NCBI GenBank assembly: GCA_963743945.1
Contig: CAVURO010000005.1
Span: 124,001 to 188,000 of the forward strand
Direction of reading: 5' to 3'
DNA from: JACOTK01 sp963743945
Lineage (GTDB): Bacteria > Actinomycetota > Acidimicrobiia > Acidimicrobiales > CADCSY01
DNA length: 64,000 nucleotides
Made by a program: the position numbers and the translations under genes. The stretch's first letter is position 1. Every line of letters begins with the position of its first letter. Positions 49,019-57,754 of the stretch are shown in pieces. A model generated the notes under the pieces. It did no database searches and was not told the DNA's origin. It saw only the letters and a list, made by a program, of their open reading frames with translations.

Positions 49019-49823
49019 GGGGATCTCCTTCATGATCTCGGGGTGTGGCTTGCGAATCGGTCGGCCGGGTTGATTCCGGTGTCGGTGACGAGCGTCCCAG
49101 GTAGGCGGAGGCGATGTCGCGGTGCAGTTGCTCGGCCACATCAGCTGTTGCGCCGCCCATCGTGATGCGTCCTTGTTCCAGCACGTAGACGTGATCGGCG
49201 TAGTGGGTGACCGCGACGTTCTGCTCGACCGCCAACACGGTCACCCCGGCCTTGTTGACCTGTGCGAGCAACTCGAAGAGGTGCTCGACCATCACCGGGG
49301 CAAGTCCGAGCGAGGCCTCGTCGACGAGGAGCACCGAAGGTTCACTCATCAAGGCGCGCCCGACCGCAAGCATCTGCTGCTCGCCACCCGAGAGAGTCCC
49401 CGAGTCCTGGGAGGCTCGTTTGGCGAGAAGGGGAAAGTGCTCGTAGACGCCCGCAAGACGGGTACGGCGATGACGCCAGCCCGAGGCGGGAAGGCAACCG
49501 GTGAGCAGGTTCTCCTCAACGGTGAGCGATGCGAAGACCTGGCGACCCTCGGGGGAGAGGGCCACGCCCTCGCCGATGACGTCCCGGGTGCCCTTGCCCA
49601 CGAGCGACGTTCCACCGAGCGTGATGTCGCCACTGGACACCTTTGCCATGCCCATGATCGCCCGAAGGGTGGTGGTCTTGCCCGCGCCATTCGAACCCAG
49701 CAGCACGGCAAAGCTCCCCCGGGCCAAGGCGACGTCGATGTCGTGGATCACGGTGACGTTGCCATAGCCGGCGCTCACACCGTCGAGCACGAGGTGGCCG
49801 GCTGTCGGTGTCGGGCCGTTCAC
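49011..49823 (-). CDS. livF: Liv locus 3: LivF-type ABC ATPase
   Basis: 270-residue ATPase starting at GTG 49823, which overlaps the stop of the fused permease-ATPase (GTGA). Walker A GSNGAGKTT, ALSPEGRQVFASLTV, LSGGEQQMLAVGRAL, Walker B VLLVDEASLGLAP (Ala where Pro is usual after DE) and AVEQNVAVT are present. A polar ~30-residue tail rich in Pro, Thr, Asp follows the catalytic core. It is the only core subunit of this importer not fused. Confidence 0.92.
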   Translation of the reverse strand: MNGPTPTAGHLVLDGVSAGYGNVTVIHDIDVALARGSFAVLLGSNGAGKTTTLRAIMGMAKVSSGDITLGGTSLVGKGTRDVIGEGVALSPEGRQVFASLTVEENLLTGCLPASGWRHRRTRLAGVYEHFPLLAKRASQDSGTLSGGEQQMLAVGRALMSEPSVLLVDEASLGLAPVMVEHLFELLAQVNKAGVTVLAVEQNVAVTHYADHVYVLEQGRITMGGATADVAEQLHRDIASAYLGRSSPTPESTRPTDSQATPRDHEGDPHE

Positions 49824-52648
49824 GGCGTCCCCGCAACGACTGAACGGTCGGCCGCGGTGCCCTGCGTTCCGAGATAGGCCTCGATCACCTCGGGGTTGTT
49901 GGTGACCTCGTCGGGAGTCCCCGATGCAAGCACGTGACCGAAGTTCAACACGTAGACGCGGTCGGCCACCTGGCGCACCAGTGGCACGTGATGCTCGATC
50001 ACGAGGACCGCGACATCCAGCTCGCGGCGAATGCCGCCGATCACCCCTGCCAACCATGCGACCTCGTCCTCACTCATGCCGGCGGCCGGCTCGTCGAGCA
50101 GGAGGATGCGGGGTCGGGTCACCAGGGCACATCCCAACTCGAGCAGCTTGCGGGTGCCATAGGAAAGCGTGCTCACGGGTTGATCACGCAGGTTGGTGAG
50201 TCCGAGGATGTCGAGCACCTGTTCGGCGACCTGGCGACGGCGCCACTCGAGGGTCCATTGGTTGGCTCCAACGGCGATGAAGCCGATCACCGATGCGGGT
50301 CGCACATGCAGGTGCTGGGCCATGAGCAGATTGCCGAGAACCGTCTCCGACAGCCAGAGGCCGCCCTGCTGGAAGGTTCGTCCCATGCCCCACTCGGCTC
50401 GACTTGCCGCCGAGAGATGGTCGACCCGATGGCCGGCAAACCAGACCTCGCCGTGGTCAGGAGTCGAGAAGCCCGACAACAGATTGAACAAGGTGGTCTT
50501 TCCGGCGCCGTTGGGCCCGATGACGCCGACGATCTCGGCCGGGCCGACGTCGAGCGAAACATCGGCCAGCGCAGGCAAGGACCCGAAGCTGATGCTCAGC
50601 TCACGTGCGCCGAGGAGCGACGGCTCCATCGTCGCCCCGTCGGGCAGTCGTACGATCAATCTCCGGTGGTTGACCGCGCCGGCATCGGCCGAGGCAACCG
50701 GGCCCGAGGGAACGGGCACGGCGGCGACGTGGGCGACCTCCCCGGTGTGCCCGGCCCGATCCGCACGTCGGGTGATGATGCGGCTGCTCAACAGGCGGAT
50801 GAGGCCGCCGAGGCCTTTCGGGTAGCGACCGATGGTGAGGACCACCAGCCCGGCGCCTCCGAGAACGAGGAAGTCGCTCGAGCCGCTCGACCCGTAGAAC
50901 GTCGTCCAGGTGAACAGGCCGGTGATGATCACGACGCCCGGGCGTGAACCGAGGCCGCCGAGGACCACGTAGAGCACCAGGCTGAAGGTCATGCTGAGCG
51001 GGAAGGCGCTGGACACGACGATGCCCTGGCGGTAGGCGAACAGTGCGCCGGCAAGCCCGGCGCCTGCTCCCGAGAGCATGAAGGCAAGCACCTTGATGAC
51101 CGGCGCGTGCACGCCCCGGGCAGCGGCTGCGACCTCGTTCTCGCGCAGCGCGATGGCGGCGCGGCCGAAGGGCGAGCCCAGCGCCCGCCGATCCGCGATC
51201 CAGATGATCCCGAGCGCGACGATCGTGAACGCGAGGAAGACCGACTCGTCGGTCAGATCCAACCCGGCGAGTGAGCCCCGGCTGACGGCGATGCCGGCGC
51301 CACCACGTGAGAACGCCGGCATCGGAAAGATGTAGGCGCCGAGCATCACGGTGAAGGCGAGGGTCAACACCGTGAGGTAGAGGCCCCCGACCCGGAGGGC
51401 GGCAATTCCCAGCACGAGTGCAACGAGAGCGCCGAGAACCGGTCCGGCCAGAAGCGCCAGGTGCACGGGCATGCCCCAGGTCGTGGCAGCCACGGCGGTG
51501 CCGAAGGAGCCCAACCCGAAGAGACCCACGTGCCCGAGGGAAACCTGGCCGGTCGTGGCGATCAGGCCGTTGAGGCTCAGGGCCAGAATGGCGAAGATGG
51601 GCAGGATCGCCAGCTTGTACGCGTCCTGCTCGCCGATGAGGCCGGCGGCGGCGACGGCAGCCACGAGGGTCACCGTGAGCGGCACGGCGCCCAGGGTGCG
51701 CTGCGACAGGCGGGGAGGTCGCGGGATCGCCACGAGATGGTCGAGTGACACCAACGACTCGTTGCCCTCGGTGGCGAGTCGACGCGCCTTGCGGCTGAAG
51801 ATGCCCTGCGGTCGCACCAGCAGCACCACGAACAGGATGGCGAAGACGATGGCTTCGGGCGATCCGGGGGTCGAGCCGAGGTACTTGCGGGTGAGGCTTT
51901 CGATCACGCCGATCGCCAGGCCACCGACGATGGCGCCCGGGGCGCTGGTCATGCCCCCCAGGATGGCGGCGGTGAACGCCTGCGGCAGGGCGACCGTGAG
52001 AAACCCGGGTGATATGGACTGGTTGTTCCAACCAAGCAGGATCCCGGCGATGGCGCCCAGAAACCCGGCGAGCAGCCAGGTCAGCAGCTCGACGCGCTTG
52101 GGGTCGAGGCCGACGACGGTTGCGGCGACTCGATTGTCCGCGCTCGCCCGAATGGCGAGTCCCAACGGTGTTCGTTCGATCAAGGCCCACATCACCGCGC
52201 TCGTGACTGCCACGGTCCCGATCACCAACAGGCGCGTGGGGGTGAGGACCAGCCCGCCGACGGTGATGCCGGATCCGGTCAGCGGCGAGGGGAAGTCGCG
52301 TGCGGCCCCGAGGTAGCGGGCCTCGACGATGACCAGCAACGAGAGCAGCGCAATGGTTCCCACGAGAGGGGGGAGCCGCCCCCCCGATGATCGCCTGAGC
52401 AGGACGCCGGCGGTCATGAGGGAGAGGAGGCCTCCGGCCGCGATGCCGAGCACGACAGCGATCGGCCATGGCCAATCGTGGGAGATGGCGAGGCCCGCAA
52501 CGAGGAAGGTGGCAAAGGCACCGATCTCGCCCTGGGCAGCGTTGAGGATGCGCGAGGAGTTGTGAACGAGCACGAGCCCGAGGGCCAACAAGGCATACGT
52601 CGAACCTCCTGCCAGTCCGCTGACGACAAAGGTGAGCAGATCACGCAT
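49820..52648 (-). CDS. Liv locus 3: fused LivH-LivM-LivG ABC importer protein
   Basis: 942-residue polypeptide with three core parts: LivH permease (about 1-290; GGSTYALLALGLVLV, TPLGLAIRASADNRVAA), LivM permease (about 320-640; TTGQVSLGHVGLFGLG, ALRENEVAAAARGV) and LivG ATPase (about 680-930; Walker A GPNGAGKTT at 711-719, signature LSYGTRKLLELG, LLLDEPAAGM, VIEHHVPLV). A Pro/Ala/Arg linker of about 40 residues joins the membrane and ATPase parts. It must pair with the separate LivF downstream. Start ATG 52648 lies 59 bases after the binding-protein gene. Confidence 0.93.
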   Translation of the reverse strand: MRDLLTFVVSGLAGGSTYALLALGLVLVHNSSRILNAAQGEIGAFATFLVAGLAISHDWPWPIAVVLGIAAGGLLSLMTAGVLLRRSSGGRLPPLVGTIALLSLLVIVEARYLGAARDFPSPLTGSGITVGGLVLTPTRLLVIGTVAVTSAVMWALIERTPLGLAIRASADNRVAATVVGLDPKRVELLTWLLAGFLGAIAGILLGWNNQSISPGFLTVALPQAFTAAILGGMTSAPGAIVGGLAIGVIESLTRKYLGSTPGSPEAIVFAILFVVLLVRPQGIFSRKARRLATEGNESLVSLDHLVAIPRPPRLSQRTLGAVPLTVTLVAAVAAAGLIGEQDAYKLAILPIFAILALSLNGLIATTGQVSLGHVGLFGLGSFGTAVAATTWGMPVHLALLAGPVLGALVALVLGIAALRVGGLYLTVLTLAFTVMLGAYIFPMPAFSRGGAGIAVSRGSLAGLDLTDESVFLAFTIVALGIIWIADRRALGSPFGRAAIALRENEVAAAARGVHAPVIKVLAFMLSGAGAGLAGALFAYRQGIVVSSAFPLSMTFSLVLYVVLGGLGSRPGVVIITGLFTWTTFYGSSGSSDFLVLGGAGLVVLTIGRYPKGLGGLIRLLSSRIITRRADRAGHTGEVAHVAAVPVPSGPVASADAGAVNHRRLIVRLPDGATMEPSLLGARELSISFGSLPALADVSLDVGPAEIVGVIGPNGAGKTTLFNLLSGFSTPDHGEVWFAGHRVDHLSAASRAEWGMGRTFQQGGLWLSETVLGNLLMAQHLHVRPASVIGFIAVGANQWTLEWRRRQVAEQVLDILGLTNLRDQPVSTLSYGTRKLLELGCALVTRPRILLLDEPAAGMSEDEVAWLAGVIGGIRRELDVAVLVIEHHVPLVRQVADRVYVLNFGHVLASGTPDEVTNNPEVIEAYLGTQGTAADRSVVAGTP

Positions 52649-52707
52649 GGAGCCTCAATTGCCTTTCGTCGGTCCCTCGGGTTCGCGGCGCCGGCTTGAA
52701 GGGGGAA

Positions 52708-53991
52708 TCAGAACTTGTTGGTCCACTCCCCGACGACTTGATCGAACTGCATCTTGGACTTGTCGGCCCGCTGCACGACGACGCTGTCGCTGGCGATGTT
52801 GGTTCCCTTGAAGTCGATGGGGTTGAACAGCTCGTTGTCGTAGCCCTTCATGTTGTCGAGAGCCTCGAGGAACGAGCGGCGGCTGAGGTTCTTTCCGGCC
52901 TTCTCGATGGCCTCGCGATAGATGTCGAACAGGCCCCACAGAAGCTCCCCGTCACTCGGGAAAGCCCGGTCGCCGAAGGTCGCCTTCCATTCGCGCTGGG
53001 CTTGCTCGACGAGAGGCGATCCTGATTCCCGGGCGACCTTGATGGCCGCGAAGCCGAGGCATCCGGTGAGCTCGGCTGCATAGATCGGGTCGCTGTAGCC
53101 ACAAGCGGCGGAGTTTGCGGGCATGAGCAACTGGGGCTTGTAGCCCTGCTCGGCGCAGCTTCTCGCCATCGTGCTCGCGATGGTGGGCAGCGCCAGGAAG
53201 AAGACCACCTCGGCATCGGCCTGCTTGAGCTTGAGGCATTCCGCGGCCAGCTCGTTGGCATTGCCCTGCTTGTCCACGAGGTCATCGGCGGCCAGCGTGC
53301 CGCCGAGGCGCTTCAACTCGTCGCGGAATACCTTGCGGGCGCCCTCGACGTTGGGGCTGTTGAACATGACCATGGCCGTCTTCTTGGTCTTGCCGTCCAG
53401 ATCGTTGACGATGTACTGCGCCGCAAGCTTGGCCTGGCGGTCGTAGGTGTTCGTCAACGCACGGTAACCCGGCTGGTCGGTCAAGCCGGCCTCACTGACA
53501 CCCAGGGAGAGGTAGGGAATGTTCTTGCCGAGCGCATACTGGCCACAGGCGACGATCTGATCGGCTCCTGAGGTGCCGGAGATGAACAGGACGTTCCTCG
53601 ACTCCAGCTCGCGGCAGGCATCGAGTGCCTTCGCAACGTCGTAGCCGTCGTCGGCGAACTCGGCAATGACCTGGCGGCCGTTGATGCCGCCGCCCTTGTT
53701 CACCGCTGCCCAATAGGCCTTCGAGAGATCCTGGATGCCGAGGATGGAGCCGAGTGGAATGCCGCCCCGGGACTCGGGAACGTGGATACCGATATGGACC
53801 TCGGTATCGGTTACGCCCACGGTCGAGTCGGGGATGGTGGCCTTCGCGGCCACGGTGGTGGTCGCCGCCTTGTCGATGTCGTCCTTGCCGGCCGAGTCGC
53901 TCTCGTCCTTCGAGCCACAGGCCGTCGCGATGAGCGTGACGACCAGTCCCACTGCCAGAATCCTGGCCCACCGTTGGCGTGATTCGTTCAT
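52708..53991 (-). CDS. Liv locus 3: ABC importer substrate-binding lipoprotein
   Basis: 427-residue type 1 binding protein. The signal peptide ends in a lipobox with Cys25 (TLIATAC), followed by a short acidic linker and the ligand domain (GVTDTEVHIGIHVPESRGG; NKGGGINGRQVIAEFADD). First gene of the minus-strand operon binding protein - LivHMG - LivF - small membrane protein. GGGGGG lies five bases before ATG 53991. The long upstream region holds a palindrome that may regulate it. Confidence 0.93.
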   Translation of the reverse strand: MNESRQRWARILAVGLVVTLIATACGSKDESDSAGKDDIDKAATTTVAAKATIPDSTVGVTDTEVHIGIHVPESRGGIPLGSILGIQDLSKAYWAAVNKGGGINGRQVIAEFADDGYDVAKALDACRELESRNVLFISGTSGADQIVACGQYALGKNIPYLSLGVSEAGLTDQPGYRALTNTYDRQAKLAAQYIVNDLDGKTKKTAMVMFNSPNVEGARKVFRDELKRLGGTLAADDLVDKQGNANELAAECLKLKQADAEVVFFLALPTIASTMARSCAEQGYKPQLLMPANSAACGYSDPIYAAELTGCLGFAAIKVARESGSPLVEQAQREWKATFGDRAFPSDGELLWGLFDIYREAIEKAGKNLSRRSFLEALDNMKGYDNELFNPIDFKGTNIASDSVVVQRADKSKMQFDQVVGEWTNKF

Positions 53992-54049
53992 GAAGCCCCC
54001 CTGATGCCATGTGGTCGGATGACCACGGTGCTGCAGCGTGCGTAATCTT

Positions 54050-54065
54050 GACAGGTATCCCTGTC
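54050..54065. promoter_or_regulatory. Palindromic operator candidate between Liv locus 3 and the racemase gene
   Basis: GACAGG-TATC-CCTGTC is a perfect 6+6 inverted repeat 59 bases upstream of the binding-protein start and 175 bases before the divergent racemase-type gene. TTGACA overlaps it on the plus strand, but no matching -10 follows. The 249-base region has no gene; a short repeat (ATCGACCACGACGA / ATCGATCACGACAA) sits nearer the racemase gene. Confidence 0.4.
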
Positions 54066-54240
54066 GGCAGGGCGGACCATTCCTCCAGTCTTTTCACGAG
54101 CTCTTCACCAAGCGCGCGCTGGACCGAGGGCTGCCTTTTGACGGCCGGCGAAATTCAAGCGACGATGCCGGGACGGTCGCCGAGGCCGGTGCCACGATCG
54201 ACCACGACGAGCAGATCGATCACGACAAACGGGGGATGAC

Positions 54241-55389
54241 ATGGCCGGACCACTCAACGGGTACAGGATTCTCGAGATCGCCGGCATCGGCCCGGGGCCG
54301 TTCGCCTCGATGTTGCTGGCCGACATGGGCGCGGACGTCATCCGCATCGATCGTTCCCAGGCGGTCATGGGCGGCGACCCGGACAAGCCACCCTTCGATC
54401 TCCTCAATCGTGGTCGACGCTCCATCGGGGTCGACCTGAAGAACCCCGACGGCATCGAGACCGTCCTCAAGCTGGTGGAGTCGGCCGATGCGCTCCTCGA
54501 GGGCTTTCGTCCGGGCGTGACCGAACGTCTCGGCATCGGCCCTGACGTCTGTCTCGCACGCAACCCCAAACTGGTTTACGGGCGCATGACCGGGTGGGGT
54601 CAGGACGGACCCTACGCCCAGGCGGCCGGACACGACATCAACTACATCTCACTCGCCGGCGCGCTGGAGTCGATCGGCAGGAAGGGTCAGCCACCGAGCG
54701 TCCCGCTCAACCTGGTCGGCGACTTCGGCGGCGGCGCCATGTTCCTTGCCTTCGGAGTGGTGTGCGGGCTGCTCGAGGCTCAACGTTCGGGTCAGGGCCA
54801 AGTGGTCGATGCCGCCATGGTCGACGGCGCCGCGCTGCTCATGACGATGTTCTACAGCCTCAAGAACATGGGGTTCTGGAACCCCGAACGGGGTACCAAC
54901 CTGTTGGATTCCGGCTCGCACTTCTACGACGTCTACGAGTGCGCCGACGGCATGTACATCTCGATCGGCTCGATCGAGCCGCAGTTCTACGCGGAGCTGC
55001 TCCGCCTCTCGGGTCTGGGTGAGCAGCCCGACCTCGCCTTCCAGATGGACCAGTCGGCATGGCCGGCCATGAAGGAGCGGGTCGCGGCGATCTTCAAGGC
55101 GAAGACCCGTGACGAGTGGTGCGCGATCATGGAGCACACCGACGTGTGCTTCGCCCCGGTCCTCTCGCTCGACGAGGCTCATCTGCACCCCCACAACGTG
55201 GCGCGTGGAACCTTCACCGAACGAAACGGGGTCCTGCAGCCGTCACCGGCGCCACGTTTCAGTCGAACCGAGCCCGAGATCCAGCGTCCGCCGTCGCATC
55301 CCGGCCAACACACCGATGAGGTGCTGGCCGAGTTCGGCATCTCGGGAGCAGACATCGCCAAGTTGCGGGAGGCGGGCGCCGTCAAGTGA
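54241..55389 (+). CDS. Class III CoA-transferase fold, alpha-methylacyl-CoA racemase-type
   Basis: CaiB/BaiF-superfamily protein, 382 residues. GPGPFASMLLADMGADVIRID opens the family's Rossmann-like domain. AGHDINYISLAGALE (His) and LNLVGDFGGGAMFLAFG (Asp) match the catalytic His/Asp of alpha-methylacyl-CoA racemases, favouring epimerisation of 2-methyl-branched acyl-CoA over CoA transfer. This would feed methyl-branched acids into beta-oxidation and fits the acyl-CoA dehydrogenases elsewhere in the window. GGGGGAT precedes ATG 54241. The end overlaps the PIG-L start (GTGA). Confidence 0.88.
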   Translation: MAGPLNGYRILEIAGIGPGPFASMLLADMGADVIRIDRSQAVMGGDPDKPPFDLLNRGRRSIGVDLKNPDGIETVLKLVESADALLEGFRPGVTERLGIGPDVCLARNPKLVYGRMTGWGQDGPYAQAAGHDINYISLAGALESIGRKGQPPSVPLNLVGDFGGGAMFLAFGVVCGLLEAQRSGQGQVVDAAMVDGAALLMTMFYSLKNMGFWNPERGTNLLDSGSHFYDVYECADGMYISIGSIEPQFYAELLRLSGLGEQPDLAFQMDQSAWPAMKERVAAIFKAKTRDEWCAIMEHTDVCFAPVLSLDEAHLHPHNVARGTFTERNGVLQPSPAPRFSRTEPEIQRPPSHPGQHTDEVLAEFGISGADIAKLREAGAVK

Positions 55390-56177
55390 GCCGGACGTTG
55401 GTCTGCTTCCACGCCCATCCCGATGACGAGACGATCTCGACAGCGGGGGTCATGGCCCGCGCTGCTGCGGAGGGTCATCGTGTGGTGTTGGTCGTGGCGA
55501 CCAGAGGTGAGCACGGGGAGGTCCCACCGGGGTTTCTCGACGACGATGAGCTTCTCTGGCAGCGGCGGGAGGCCGAGACCCATGCGTCGGCGGCGATCCT
55601 GGGGGTGTCGCGGGTCGAGTTTCTCGGCTATGTCGACTCGGGGATGATCGACACCCACACCAATGAGGCGCCCGAGAGCTTCTGGCAGGCCGACCTCGAC
55701 GAGGCGGCGCTGCGCCTCGCCGAGATCCTCCTCGAGGAGCAGGCCGACGTCCTGACGATCTACGACGACCACGGCAACTACGGCCACCCCGATCACATCC
55801 AGGTCCACCGGGTCGGATCTCGGGCCGCGGAGATTGCGGGCACGCCTGCGGTCTATCAGGCCACCATGAACCGTGATCATTTCCGCAGGATGCTCTCGGC
55901 CATCGCAGGCCAGGAGGGCGAAGGCGGCCCGCGCCTGGAGGAGATCGAGGCTCTCGGACTGAGCGAGGACGAGCTCACGCATCGGGTGGATGTCACCGAG
56001 TTCATCGAGACCAAGCGTGCCTCGATGCGTGCCCATGCCAGTCAGATCTCGGAGCAGTCGTTCTTCCTGTCGATGCCCGACGAGATGTTCGCGATGTCGT
56101 TCGGCATCGAGTGGTTTGCCCGTCACGGGGGTCCGCCCCGAACCGGTGACTGGGAAAGCCGGCTGTTCGCAGACTGA
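55386..56177 (+). CDS. PIG-L/LmbE-family deacetylase (MshB/Mca-like)
   Basis: Zinc-dependent N-deacetylase/amidase, 263 residues, GTG start coupled to the racemase-type stop. AHPDDET (two zinc ligands plus catalytic Asp) and GNYGHPDHIQVH (third ligand) are intact, with LGYVDSGM between. Similar proteins deacetylate GlcNAc-inositol in mycothiol synthesis or cleave mycothiol conjugates; which of these applies is open. Confidence 0.87.
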   Translation: MSRTLVCFHAHPDDETISTAGVMARAAAEGHRVVLVVATRGEHGEVPPGFLDDDELLWQRREAETHASAAILGVSRVEFLGYVDSGMIDTHTNEAPESFWQADLDEAALRLAEILLEEQADVLTIYDDHGNYGHPDHIQVHRVGSRAAEIAGTPAVYQATMNRDHFRRMLSAIAGQEGEGGPRLEEIEALGLSEDELTHRVDVTEFIETKRASMRAHASQISEQSFFLSMPDEMFAMSFGIEWFARHGGPPRTGDWESRLFAD

Positions 56178-56252
56178 GCCTCTCTCGGCAATGATGGTCG
56201 CTCGGCCCCACATTTGGGTGTGGCCCTTGGTCAACGAAATTGAGGTAGGCGC

Positions 56253-56813
56253 ATGGCCCCCGAATGTCCCGCTCCCGACGGCTCGAGCCCCCGCACGACT
56301 CGGTTCAACGGGCAGCCTCCCATGTGCATCGACCCGGCGAAGCGCTACACGGCGGAGATGGTCACCTCCATGGGGACGATGGTCATCGCCCTGGATCCCC
56401 TCGCGGCGCCCCTGACGGTCAACAACTTCGTCTTTCTGGCCCGCTACCACTACTACGACAGCATCATCTTCCACCGCATCATCAAGGGGTTCGTCTGTCA
56501 GGGCGGCGACCCCGAAGGCACCGGCATGGGTGGACCGGGCTACAAGTTCGCCGACGAGCTACCCGGTCCCGGTCGTTACGAGATCGGCTCGCTCGCCATG
56601 GCGAACGCCGGGCCCAACACGAACGGCAGCCAGTTCTTCCTGATCAGCGGTCCCTCCGGCGTGGGCCTCCCCCCGCAGTACTCACTGTTCGGCAAGGTCG
56701 TCAAGGGCCTGGAGGTCGTCGCGGCGATGGAGTCGGTGCCTACCGGGCGGGGTGATCGTCCGATCGACGATGTCGTCATCGAGTCGGTCACGATCACGGA
56801 GTCGGTCGAGTAA
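56253..56813 (+). CDS. Cyclophilin-type peptidyl-prolyl cis-trans isomerase
   Basis: 186-residue cyclophilin. The catalytic Arg in FHRIIKGFVCQGGD, NGSQFFL and GKVVKGLEVV are canonical. No signal peptide, so cytosolic. The first ~30 residues are a Pro/Arg/Ser-rich leader; ATG 56253 has GAGGTAGG just upstream. Its last 20 bases overlap the end of the convergent CDF gene. Confidence 0.92.
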   Translation: MAPECPAPDGSSPRTTRFNGQPPMCIDPAKRYTAEMVTSMGTMVIALDPLAAPLTVNNFVFLARYHYYDSIIFHRIIKGFVCQGGDPEGTGMGGPGYKFADELPGPGRYEIGSLAMANAGPNTNGSQFFLISGPSGVGLPPQYSLFGKVVKGLEVVAAMESVPTGRGDRPIDDVVIESVTITESVE

Positions 56814-57729
56814 CTGAGTCCGGGGACCGATGGATGTCGGGTTCGAGGTACACGACGTGAGCCGAGGGAACCGCCTGGCGGAGGCGGTCCTCGGCAGCGT
56901 TGATCGCCGCGGCGACCTCGGCGAAGGTCAGATTGGCGTCGAGCTCCAGCTTGCCGGCGACGAGGAGCTCCTCGGGGCCGAGGTGCAACGTACGCAGGTG
57001 GATGAGCGAGCGCACCGCCGGAGCGTCCTCGACGGCACGTTTGATGGCATCGCGGTCCGACGGGGAAGCCGACTCGCCGATCAGGAGGCTTTTCATCTCC
57101 ACCGCCAGGATGCCGGCGATGACCACGAGCAGGATGCCGATGCCGAGGCTGCCCATGGCGTCCCACCGGGGGTTGTCGGTCACCTCGGCGGTGACCACGC
57201 CGGCCATTGCCAGCGCCAGACCCAGCTCGGCGCCGATGTCCTCGAGCAGGACCACGGGCAGCTCGGGACTCTTCGCGTGACGGATGAACTGCCACAGCGA
57301 GCTCTCTCCTCGCGCATGGTGGGCCTCGCGCAACGCGGTGCGAAGCGACATCGTCTCGAGCCCGATGGCAACGGCCAGGATGCCGATCGCAATGACCGGG
57401 GAGTCCAACTCGTGCGGGTCGCGCAACTTCGACACGCCTTCGTAGACAGCGAACAGGCCGCCGAGGCTGAAGAGCACCAGCGCCACCACGAACGCCCAGA
57501 AGTACCGTTCGCGCCCGTAGCCGAACGGCCGATCCTCACCGGCCTCGCGAGCGGCGAGGCGGGAGCCGAGCAACAACAACGCCTGGTTGCCGGCGTCGGC
57601 GATCGAGTGGATGGCCTCGGCGAGCATCGAGGCGGCACCGGTGAGCAGGAAACCCACGAACTTGGCGACCGCGATGCCGAAATTGGCCATCAGGGCGGCC
57701 AGGACTGCCTTGCGGCTTCCCTCATGCAT
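56794..57729 (-). CDS. Cation diffusion facilitator (CDF) family transporter
   Basis: 311-residue divalent-metal/proton antiporter with six helices and a cytosolic ferredoxin-like tail. The helix-2 metal site AEAIHSIADAGNQ (HxxxD) is intact; the helix-5 site reads EDIGAELGLA (Asp/Glu instead of the common HxxxD), which could change metal choice. The family exports Zn, Co, Fe or Mn. ATG 57729 is chosen; the divergent ligase gene begins within about 25 bases. Confidence 0.88.
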   Translation of the reverse strand: MHEGSRKAVLAALMANFGIAVAKFVGFLLTGAASMLAEAIHSIADAGNQALLLLGSRLAAREAGEDRPFGYGRERYFWAFVVALVLFSLGGLFAVYEGVSKLRDPHELDSPVIAIGILAVAIGLETMSLRTALREAHHARGESSLWQFIRHAKSPELPVVLLEDIGAELGLALAMAGVVTAEVTDNPRWDAMGSLGIGILLVVIAGILAVEMKSLLIGESASPSDRDAIKRAVEDAPAVRSLIHLRTLHLGPEELLVAGKLELDANLTFAEVAAAINAAEDRLRQAVPSAHVVYLEPDIHRSPDSVTRPTP

Positions 57730-57754
57730 GGCAGGCCATGCTAACAACAAGACT

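Noticed and set aside
54048..54076. TTGACA as a strong promoter for the racemase-type gene
   Set aside because: No -10-like hexamer lies 16-19 bases downstream (GGCGGA there); the TTGACA is more simply part of the GACAGG palindrome.
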